A DNA stretch of 6,723 nucleotides from Wenzhouxiangella sp. (lineage in GTDB: Bacteria; Pseudomonadota; Gammaproteobacteria; Xanthomonadales; Wenzhouxiangellaceae), in contig SKIE01000098.1 in assembly GCA_007116585.1 (NCBI GenBank), positions 1 through 6,723 on the forward strand, in the 5' to 3' direction. Both the position numbers and the translations under genes were made by a program. Numbering within the stretch: the first letter of the stretch is position 1; each line of letters begins with the position of its first letter. Positions 1-5,952 of the stretch are shown here, piece after piece. The notes below the pieces were generated by a model, which saw only the letters and a list, made by a program, of their open reading frames with translations, was not told the DNA's origin and did no database searches.

Positions 1-515
1 GATTTCAGCTCGCGCCCGACCAGCGGCCCGTCATGAAAGGCGCGCGTGGCCACCAGCTGGGCCCGGCCATCGGCAAAGTCGAGCACCTGCAAGGCACCCG
101 GGTACTCGATCAGGTGCTGGACGTGATCAGTGACCAACTGCTCGGGACTGATCAGCACATCGATCGGCGCGTGCTCGCGATTGAACAACTCGGGATGGTC
201 GAGGTAGTCGGCCGCGCGAACGCGCGCGACCTTGGTCGGCGTATTGAACAGGGAATACGCCACCTGGCAAGCGATCATGTTGGTCTCGTCGGAGTTGGTC
301 AGCGCGATCAGCAGCTCCGCATCCTCGATGCCGGCGCGGATCAGCGTCTGCGGATGAGCGGCATGACCGAGCACGGTGCGGATGTCGAGCTTCTCCTGCA
401 GCTCGCGCAGGCGATCCGGGTCGATATCAACCACGGTGATGTCGTTTTCCTCGCGCGAGAGGCTGCGCGCCATGCCTGAGCCCACCTGACCGGCACCCAG
501 AATGATGATTTGCAT
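1..515 (-). CDS. trkA: Trk potassium uptake regulatory protein TrkA, 3'-truncated by window edge
   Basis: TrkA is the peripheral cytoplasmic NAD(H)-binding subunit that gates the TrkH/TrkG potassium uptake channel. I translated 171 codons from the ATG at 515 to the window edge with no stop or frameshift; the family has about 458 residues, so roughly 37% is present. The N-terminal RCK domain opens with QIIILGAGQVG, a Rossmann GxGxxG at residues 7-12, and an acidic residue (D30 in ITVVDID) that would hold the NAD ribose. Further strongly conserved TrkA segments are LTNSDETNMIACQVAYSLF, the run NTPTKVARVRA, then PIDVLISPEQLVTD and IEYPGALQVLDFADG. The visible end reaches the GPLVG segment that leads into the first RCK_C domain. 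A strong Shine-Dalgarno precedes the start, 37 bases after the ntrX stop. In E. coli trkA follows rsmB directly, so the position here fits. Confidence 0.96.
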   Translation of the reverse strand, partial: MQIIILGAGQVGSGMARSLSREENDITVVDIDPDRLRELQEKLDIRTVLGHAAHPQTLIRAGIEDAELLIALTNSDETNMIACQVAYSLFNTPTKVARVRAADYLDHPELFNREHAPIDVLISPEQLVTDHVQHLIEYPGALQVLDFADGRAQLVATRAFHDGPLVGRELK

Positions 516-524
516 GACTCAAAG

Positions 525-531
525 ACCTCCC
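525..531 (-). promoter_or_regulatory. Ribosome binding site of trkA
   Basis: On the minus strand GGGAGGT (6 of 7 matches to AGGAGGT) ends nine bases before the trkA ATG at 515. It is the strongest Shine-Dalgarno I see in the window. It supports this start and suggests trkA is translated independently of the ntrX stop. Confidence 0.8.
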
Positions 532-552
532 GTATCCGGCCGGCCGCTGACC

Positions 553-1902
553 TTAAACCTGCTTGGGGTCAATGCCCAACTGGCGAAGCTTGCGATATAA
601 ATGCGTGCGCTCCATCTCCACCGCCTCGGCCAGCTTGCCGACGCTGCCGTCGACGGCCCTGAGTTGATGGGTCAGATACTGGCGCTCGAACTCTTCGCGC
701 GCCTCGCGCAGCGGCATGCGAAACAGAGCCGGAATCGGCAGGCTTGAGGCCGCCGGGCCGGAATCGCTCTGCGCCAGGGCCTCCTCGATCTCGGCCACCG
801 AGACCTCGTCGTCCCCGCCAAGTATCAGCAGCCGCTGGACCAGGTTGCGCAATTCGCGCAGATTGCCCGGCCAGCGATGCTGACGCAAGCGGTTCTGGGC
901 CGCCACCGAAAAATGGCGGTACGGCAAGCCGTCGCGCGAGGGAAAGTATTCGGCGTAAAAGCGAATCAGATCAGGCACATCTTCCTGCCGCTCGCGCAGC
1001 GACGGAATCTCCAGCGGCAGCACGTTGAGGCGATAGTACAGCGAGTCATCGAAACGCGAGGCGCGAACCAGGTCGGCCAGTCCGGCACCGGCGCCGGTGA
1101 TGATACGCAGGTCCAGTTCCGAGCTGGTACTGGACTCCGGGTCGACATGTCCGCTTTCGAGAATCCTCAGCAGCAGCGACTGCGCCGCGGCGTCAAGCAG
1201 GGTGACGTCGTTGATGAACAGCACCCCGCCCTGAGCCTGGGCCAGCAACCCGGGGTCATCATTTCCTCCCAGCAACAGCTTGTGCCAGCCCTGGCCTTCA
1301 ATGCGGGTCGGCGCGGCCACGAACGGCCCCTGCGAGCGGGCTGAATGGGCATGAATCCAGCGTGCGGCCTGTTCCTTGCCCACCCCGGGCTCGCCGGTGA
1401 TCAGCACCGGTGCATCGTGCGCGGCCACTTTCTCCAGCCGGCGGCGCAGATTCTGCACCGCCAGCGAGCGACCCACAGGCTCCATCACGGCCGGCATTTG
1501 TTGCTTCAAGCCAGCGTTTTCCCGCTTCAGCCGACCGGCTTCCAGCGCGTTGCCGACGGTGACCAGCAACTTGGCCATGGAGACAGGCTTTTCGATGAAG
1601 TCGTACGCTCCGAGTCGGGTGGCTTCCACAGCCGTCTCGACCGAGCCATGACCGGAGATCATCACCACCGGGCAGTCCAGCGTTCCGGCATCGCGCCACT
1701 CGCGCAGCAGTGAAATGCCGTCGGTATCCGGCATCCACACGTCAAGCAGAATCAGATCCGGTGACTGCTCACGGCGCTGTTCTCGGGCGGCCTGGGCGTC
1801 AGCCGCGGCACTGACCTCGTGCCCCTCGTCCCCGAGAATGTCCGCGATCAGCTCGCGGATATCGGGTTCATCATCAACAATCAGGATGCGTGAACTGGCC
1901 AT
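553..1902 (-). CDS. ntrX: NtrX-type response regulator with degenerate AAA+ domain
   Basis: The predicted partner of NtrY has 449 residues. The receiver domain (1-120) keeps the acidic pair D10/D11, phospho-acceptor D54 (LILLDVWMPDTDG), S83 and K105. The central AAA+ domain (about 142-378) keeps Walker A GEPGVGKE (170-177), R291 and the sensor II WPGNLREL (344-351). It lacks the GAFTGA loop, has Asn-Asp (231-232) at the Walker B Asp-Glu, a glycine-rich stretch at sensor I (about 269-274) and Asp285 at a conserved Arg. The C-terminus (about 398-449) has the NtrX-typical linker REEFERQYLTHQL and a Fis-type helix-turn-helix ending ERTHLYRKLRQLGI. I chose the ATG at 1902 because it opens directly into RILIVDDEPDIREL; its SD is weak. 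The frame is open upstream to a GTG at 1977 and an ATG at 1917, but those residues look unlike a receiver domain. The protein probably binds DNA under phosphorylation control without classical sigma54 remodelling; this is inference. Confidence 0.93.
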   Translation of the reverse strand: MASSRILIVDDEPDIRELIADILGDEGHEVSAAADAQAAREQRREQSPDLILLDVWMPDTDGISLLREWRDAGTLDCPVVMISGHGSVETAVEATRLGAYDFIEKPVSMAKLLVTVGNALEAGRLKRENAGLKQQMPAVMEPVGRSLAVQNLRRRLEKVAAHDAPVLITGEPGVGKEQAARWIHAHSARSQGPFVAAPTRIEGQGWHKLLLGGNDDPGLLAQAQGGVLFINDVTLLDAAAQSLLLRILESGHVDPESSTSSELDLRIITGAGAGLADLVRASRFDDSLYYRLNVLPLEIPSLRERQEDVPDLIRFYAEYFPSRDGLPYRHFSVAAQNRLRQHRWPGNLRELRNLVQRLLILGGDDEVSVAEIEEALAQSDSGPAASSLPIPALFRMPLREAREEFERQYLTHQLRAVDGSVGKLAEAVEMERTHLYRKLRQLGIDPKQV

Positions 1903-1981
1903 GGAGCTCGAAAGCATAGCAATCTGGTAAGAGAACGTCGAAGCATACCGCAGACCGGGCCGTCCGACCGCCGCCACCGGG
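1903..1981 (-). other. ntrY-ntrX intergenic gap with imperfect direct repeat and weak promoter-like match
   Basis: This is the longest gap between genes in the block (79 bases). On the minus strand TATGCTTCGA (1947-1938) recurs as TATGCTTTCGA (1918-1908), about 29-30 bases apart, near three helical turns. The second copy starts with TGCTATGCT, an extended -10-like element, with a poor -35-like TCGACG 17 bases upstream. If used, transcription would start within a few bases of the ntrX ATG. No T-rich hairpin terminator is present, so read-through from ntrY is expected. Confidence 0.25.
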
Positions 1982-4120
1982 TTATTCGGCGGGCAGCCAG
2001 ATGCGAACCTCGGCCCCCGGCAAAGCCTCGCAGTCGCCGTTAGCGATGTCGATCATGCCACCATGTTCTTCCACAATGCGCCGAACAATGGCCAGACCCA
2101 GCCCAGTGCCGCGCGTCTTGGTCGTTATATAAGGTTCAAACGCGCGCGCCAGCACCTCCTCGCTGAACCCCGGGCCATCGTCGCGCACCACCAGCAGCAG
2201 CCCGTTGCGCTGTTCATGCTGATCGGCGGCCAGCGAAACCGACAGCGTCGGCCGACTGTCCGGCTGGGCTTCCTGGGCGTTGCGCACCAGGTTCAGCAAG
2301 ACCTGGCGCAAACGCCCGGCATCGGCCGGAATCTCGGTCGCGTCGGCGGCCACGTCGAGACGGAATTCAATCGGCACGTCACCGCTGCTGTAGAGATCAA
2401 CCACCTCGTCGATCAATCCGGCCAGGCGGACCCGCTCGCGCCGCAGCGGGCTGGGCCGGGCATAGTCACCAAAAGCATCAACCAGGCGTTTGAGCGTGTC
2501 GACCTGGGCGCGTATGGTGGTTGTGGCCTTGCCCAGCAAATCGCGCTGGCTCGGCTCCAGGTCTTTTTCCAGCTTGTACTGCAGGCGCTCGGCGGCCAGT
2601 TGAATGGGCGTGAGCGGGTTCTTGACCTCATGGGCCAGGCGCCGGGCGACTTCTGCCCAGGCCGCCTCGCGCTGGGCCTGATCGAGCACGGTGACGTCGT
2701 CGAACACGACCACCTGGCCGCCGGTTTCGGCCGGCAGATCAGAACCGCGGCAGACCAGCACCAGCGGCTGGCCGGGATCACCGAGCTGAATCTCCTTGCG
2801 CCAGTCGGTTGCCGAAGACCCGCCATGTCGCCTGACCAGGTCGAGCAAAGGCCGCAGGTCGGGCCTCTCGTCCGCGAGCTCGGTCAGCACCCGGCCGCGG
2901 TCGCGATCGGCATCCAGATCGAGAATGCGGCCGGCCGACTCATTGAACGCGCTCAGGCGCTCGGCATGATCCACCGCCAGCACCCCGGCCGACAGCCGTC
3001 CCAGCACAATCTCCAGATAACGCCGCTGGGCTTCCAGCTCGCGTCGACTGGCAGCCAGCTCGCGGGTCATCGTGTTGAATGAATCGACCAGAAACCCCAG
3101 CTCATCGCGGCTGGTCACCGGCAACTCTCGGGGAAACCGGCCGGCGGCCAGTTCTTCAGTGGCCAACGCCAGATCGCGCACCGGCTGACTCAAGCGACGG
3201 GCGGCATTGAATGCCAGCAGCATGGCCATAAAGACGGTGAGCAGCAGCACCAGCGACAAAATCAGCACCAGGCTCTGCTCCAGCCGGCCGCGCAGGAACG
3301 AAACGTTCTGGTAGCGGAAATAGGCCTGCTCGATTCCGGCCGCCAGATCGCTGAAATCGGCCGGCAGCGGATACATGGCCTGCAGCAGGCGCGGTGCCTG
3401 GCCAAGGCCTGGCGCACCGAGGTTGCGCAACACGCGGATCTGCAGCCCGTCTGCGCCCGGCTCGGCGGTGGCGTACTCTTCATCCTGCAGGGCCTGGGCC
3501 AAGGCAAAACCACTGGGAGAATCGCTTAGCAGCCGCGCCGGATCAATATGGACAAACACCTCGGCCCGTCCGGACGTATCCAGCACGGCCAGCTCCACCG
3601 GACCGGCACTGCTGACCGCATCCAGCAGCTGGTCGTAGAGCGCGTCCTCATCATTGAGCACCAGCTGCTCGCCCAGCCGTGCGACCTGCTGGCGAACCTC
3701 GCGTGAGCGTACGTCCATGAACATCTGCCCCAGCTCGATGGAATCGGCCAGGGCCTGCTCGGCCTCCACATCCAGCCAGCCCGAGACCGTCTCGGACAAA
3801 AACTCCAGCGCAAACAGGTACAGCACCACGACCGGCGGCAGCGCCAGGGCGATGAACAGCGCCACCAGCCGGGCGGTCAGACGCGAGCCGGGCTCGCGCC
3901 GGCGCACGCGCTGCACCAGCCGCCACAGGCGGCCAAGAATGACCACGATCAGAATCAGCAGCGCCAGCGCGGTGATGACAAAGACCCAGAACGCGGCGCG
4001 GCCGAGCTGGGTCGCCTCCTGCTCAACGCTGGAGACCAGATAAAGCGAACTGAGCAGTACCGCCAGGACCGCGACCAGCGGAATCGCCCGCAGGCCGCGA
4101 CGCAGCCAATGATTAGCCAT
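1982..4120 (-). CDS. ntrY: NtrY-type membrane sensor histidine kinase
   Basis: A 712-residue inner-membrane histidine kinase that should phosphorylate the adjacent NtrX. Predicted membrane segments lie near residues 13-32, 42-63, 84-107 and 284-304. The roughly 175 residues between the third and fourth would be a periplasmic sensor domain. A HAMP linker (about 305-358), a short coiled coil, and a PAS-like domain (about 373-480, with LSAGVLAVD and VVFDDVT) follow. The kinase core is complete: H-box RRLAHEVKNPLTP with phospho-acceptor His497, N-box LLNLVRNAQEA (608-618), G1 box RDDGPGF (646-652), F box FEPYITTKTR and G2 box GTGLGLAI (671-678). Four N-terminal helices plus HAMP, PAS and kinase match NtrY rather than soluble NtrB. 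The ATG at 4120 overlaps the DUF4390 stop by 8 bases, so the two are probably coupled. The signal is not evident. NtrYX pairs have been linked to nitrogen, redox or respiratory and envelope control in other proteobacteria; which applies here is unknown. Confidence 0.95.
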   Translation of the reverse strand: MANHWLRRGLRAIPLVAVLAVLLSSLYLVSSVEQEATQLGRAAFWVFVITALALLILIVVILGRLWRLVQRVRRREPGSRLTARLVALFIALALPPVVVLYLFALEFLSETVSGWLDVEAEQALADSIELGQMFMDVRSREVRQQVARLGEQLVLNDEDALYDQLLDAVSSAGPVELAVLDTSGRAEVFVHIDPARLLSDSPSGFALAQALQDEEYATAEPGADGLQIRVLRNLGAPGLGQAPRLLQAMYPLPADFSDLAAGIEQAYFRYQNVSFLRGRLEQSLVLILSLVLLLTVFMAMLLAFNAARRLSQPVRDLALATEELAAGRFPRELPVTSRDELGFLVDSFNTMTRELAASRRELEAQRRYLEIVLGRLSAGVLAVDHAERLSAFNESAGRILDLDADRDRGRVLTELADERPDLRPLLDLVRRHGGSSATDWRKEIQLGDPGQPLVLVCRGSDLPAETGGQVVVFDDVTVLDQAQREAAWAEVARRLAHEVKNPLTPIQLAAERLQYKLEKDLEPSQRDLLGKATTTIRAQVDTLKRLVDAFGDYARPSPLRRERVRLAGLIDEVVDLYSSGDVPIEFRLDVAADATEIPADAGRLRQVLLNLVRNAQEAQPDSRPTLSVSLAADQHEQRNGLLLVVRDDGPGFSEEVLARAFEPYITTKTRGTGLGLAIVRRIVEEHGGMIDIANGDCEALPGAEVRIWLPAE
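4113..4120 (-). other. 8-base overlap of DUF4390 stop and ntrY start
   Basis: The sequence ATGGCTAA on the minus strand contains both the ntrY ATG (4120-4118) and the DUF4390 TAA (4115-4113) in different frames. Such an arrangement commonly gives translational coupling by ribosome re-initiation. A modest GGAAAG lies upstream, within the DUF4390 coding sequence. Confidence 0.75.
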
Positions 4121-4673
4121 CTACAGTCTTTCCAGAAGAACGCAGCTCCCAGCTGTGCCAGGATTCACCCAGCCCCCAGTTCCGGTCGAACCAGACCGGC
4201 AAGCGCATCGGCGAGGGCAGCCGGGTGCGATCGATGTCAATACGGGCCTGCATGCGCCAGCGCCGCCCGGCACGCTGATCAGCGGTGAAACGGGTGTCCA
4301 TCCAGCGCGGTTCGGCCAGCGCATCAAGCGTCATGGACAAGCGCGGATAACTCCACTGTTCGCCGGTTTTCAGGTCAGTGAGTTCGTAGTGGCGGATCAG
4401 GGGCAGGTAACGAATCTCGAAGCGATGATTGCGGGTCTGATCGGCAACCGCCAGCAGTTTCCAGCGCGGCCCGACCCGGGTGGCCAGGCGAATGTGGATG
4501 GTGACTCCGTGGTTCAGCGCCTCGACGATGCGCGGACCGGGCTGGAAATCAATGCCGGCGTGAATTCCCAGCACATCATCCTGCCAGCGCGGCTCAGGAT
4601 CGATCATGCGCAACTGACCATGGCGATCAGAGTCAGCAGTACAGGCGCTCAACAGCCAGATGATAAAAGCCAT
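4113..4673 (-). CDS. DUF4390 family protein, probable lipoprotein
   Basis: Function is unknown. The sequence resembles the DUF4390 family that typically lies between rsmB and ntrY. With the ATG at 4673 the product has 186 residues: a short hydrophobic start, a lipobox LSAC with Cys at residue 11, then a soluble mostly beta domain. Family-like features are IVEALNHGVTIHI (49-61), a basic/aromatic stretch (RFEIRYLPLIRHYELTD) and a C-terminal LPVWFDRNWGLGESW. The lipid-attachment Cys is followed by Thr, not Asp, which in gammaproteobacteria would favour the outer membrane. The start is uncertain. The 4673 ATG has GAGG nine bases upstream, but leaves only ten residues before the Cys and no positive charge. 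An in-frame ATG at 4757 has GGAG ten bases upstream and would add 28 residues including several Arg, giving a better charged n-region but a 125-base overlap with rsmB. The TAA overlaps the ntrY start by 8 bases. A periplasmic partner role for NtrY is only a guess from position. Confidence 0.85.
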   Translation of the reverse strand: MAFIIWLLSACTADSDRHGQLRMIDPEPRWQDDVLGIHAGIDFQPGPRIVEALNHGVTIHIRLATRVGPRWKLLAVADQTRNHRFEIRYLPLIRHYELTDLKTGEQWSYPRLSMTLDALAEPRWMDTRFTADQRAGRRWRMQARIDIDRTRLPSPMRLPVWFDRNWGLGESWHSWELRSSGKTVDG

Positions 4674-5952
4674 CCAGATCAGCCTCGCCCGGAAGGATCT
4701 GGCGACCGGGCGATTGCGGCTGCCCCGGCAGGCTTTCGGAGAGAACGGCTCGGGCATCGCTATGCTGCTCCAGGAACAATGACATCTGGCGCTCGTTTTC
4801 TTCCTTGAGAATCGAGCAGGTTGCATAGACAAGGATACCGCCCGGCTTCAGCAGCGGCCACAGCGCGGTCAATATCGATGCCTGGAGCGCGCGCAGTGCG
4901 TCGACGTCGGCCGGCCGCCGCAGCCAGCGAATATCGGCGTGGCGGCGAATCACGCCGGTGGCAGAACACGGCGCATCAATGAGTATGCGGTCAAACTTCT
5001 GACCGTCCCACCAGTCTTGCGGGCGCGTCGCATCTCCCTGGACGAGATTGGCCTGAAGCCCCAGACGATCCAGTGTGGCGCCGACACGGGCCATCCGGTC
5101 AGCATCAATGTCCACTGCGGTCAGGTCAACATCGCTGCGCTCGAGCACGTGCGCGGCCTTGCCGCCGGGCGCGGCACAAGCATCCAGCACGCGCAGTCCA
5201 TCGCTCAGCCGCAGGTAATCCACGGTCGCCTGGGCCGCACCATCCTGAACCGACAGGCCGCCTTCGGCGAAGCCGGGCAGGTCTCGGATCGCTGCACGCC
5301 GCTGCAGACGCAGGGCATCAACAAACGCTGCCGGCGCTTCGCCCTGTATTCCCTGCTCGGCCAGTGCCTGCTGCGCGGCCTGCCGCGACCAATGGCGGCG
5401 ATTGACTCGTAACCACAGCGGTGGCGTCTGGTTCCCGGCCTGCAGGATGCCCTGCCACTGCTCGGGCCAATCCTGCCGAATGCGCTCGATCAGCCAGCCG
5501 GGATAGCCGAACTGGACAACGGGATCGCCGGCGATATCGTTTTGCTTTAGAAGCTCGGGGTGGCGCAGCAGCGTTCGCAGGACAGCATTGACCAGACCGC
5601 GCAGATGCCCCAGACCAGCCAGCTTCGCACTCTCGACAGCGGCGTGGACGACGGCATGGGCCGGCTCGCGGGCCTCGCGCAGCTCGACCACTGCCAGCGC
5701 CAGAATGAAATGCACCAGGCGATCGCGCCTGGCCGGCTTGCGCTTCATCTGCCCCCGGATTCGCTGGTCGGCCGCCGGCCAGTCGCGCATCAGGGCCAGC
5801 GCCAGTCTCCTGGCCAGGGCGCGGTCCCGGCTGTGGGCAAGGGATTCCAGCGGGCCAGCCAGCGCCTCGTCCAGAGCGCGACCGTCATCCAATACCGCCG
5901 CAGACGCCCGGGCGGCAATCAGCCGCGGCTCAGCGCCAGTCGGGGTGGGCAT
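4633..5952 (-). CDS. rsmB: 16S rRNA (cytosine(967)-C5)-methyltransferase RsmB
   Basis: This SAM-dependent enzyme (Fmu/Sun family) methylates C967 of 16S rRNA during 30S assembly. The protein has 439 residues, normal for the family. Residues 1-140 form the NusB-like RNA-binding domain, and the Rossmann methyltransferase fold follows. Motif I is VLDACAAPGGKA (255-266). Motif IV is IDAPCSATGV (325-334), whose Cys329 is the release cysteine. Motif VI is YATCS (376-380), whose Cys379 is the expected nucleophile. The C-terminus carries the standard QILPGEADLDGFY segment. The ATG at 5952 puts the family's usual opening (RLIAARASAAVL) about ten residues in. It has no clear Shine-Dalgarno and lies inside the end of fmt, so coupled translation with fmt is inferred. 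The last 41 bases are shared with the downstream DUF4390 gene. Confidence 0.97.
   Translation of the reverse strand: MPTPTGAEPRLIAARASAAVLDDGRALDEALAGPLESLAHSRDRALARRLALALMRDWPAADQRIRGQMKRKPARRDRLVHFILALAVVELREAREPAHAVVHAAVESAKLAGLGHLRGLVNAVLRTLLRHPELLKQNDIAGDPVVQFGYPGWLIERIRQDWPEQWQGILQAGNQTPPLWLRVNRRHWSRQAAQQALAEQGIQGEAPAAFVDALRLQRRAAIRDLPGFAEGGLSVQDGAAQATVDYLRLSDGLRVLDACAAPGGKAAHVLERSDVDLTAVDIDADRMARVGATLDRLGLQANLVQGDATRPQDWWDGQKFDRILIDAPCSATGVIRRHADIRWLRRPADVDALRALQASILTALWPLLKPGGILVYATCSILKEENERQMSLFLEQHSDARAVLSESLPGQPQSPGRQILPGEADLDGFYHLAVERLYC
4683..4686 (-). promoter_or_regulatory. Candidate ribosome binding site of the DUF4390 gene
   Basis: GAGG on the minus strand lies nine bases upstream of the ATG at 4673, inside the 3' end of rsmB. 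It is the main reason for preferring that start. A competing GGAG at 4768-4771 lies ten bases upstream of the in-frame ATG at 4757, so the choice is not certain. Confidence 0.45.

Noticed and set aside
33..479. Plus-strand open frame of 148 codons at the left edge
   Set aside because: The minus strand here encodes an unbroken, highly conserved TrkA N-terminus, so the plus frame is its shadow.
537..546. Perfect 10-base palindrome CGGCCGGCCG between ntrX and trkA, considered as a terminator
   Set aside because: It has no loop when folded, no following T-tract, and is followed closely by the trkA Shine-Dalgarno; in GC-rich DNA such a short palindrome is unremarkable.
1903..1977. 25-codon N-terminal extension of NtrX from a GTG at 1977
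   Set aside because: The added residues resemble no receiver domain, no Shine-Dalgarno precedes the GTG, and receiver domains normally begin a few residues before ILIVDDE, as with the ATG at 1902.
2063..3082. Long open frame of 339 codons on the plus strand opposite ntrY
   Set aside because: It lies entirely antisense to a well-recognised kinase core, has no recognisable domain, and such frames are expected opposite GC-rich genes.
4155..4808. Plus-strand open frame of 217 codons opposite the DUF4390 gene and the end of rsmB
   Set aside because: It is antisense to two supported genes, its sequence is low-complexity and rich in Pro, Gly and Arg, and it matches no family I know.
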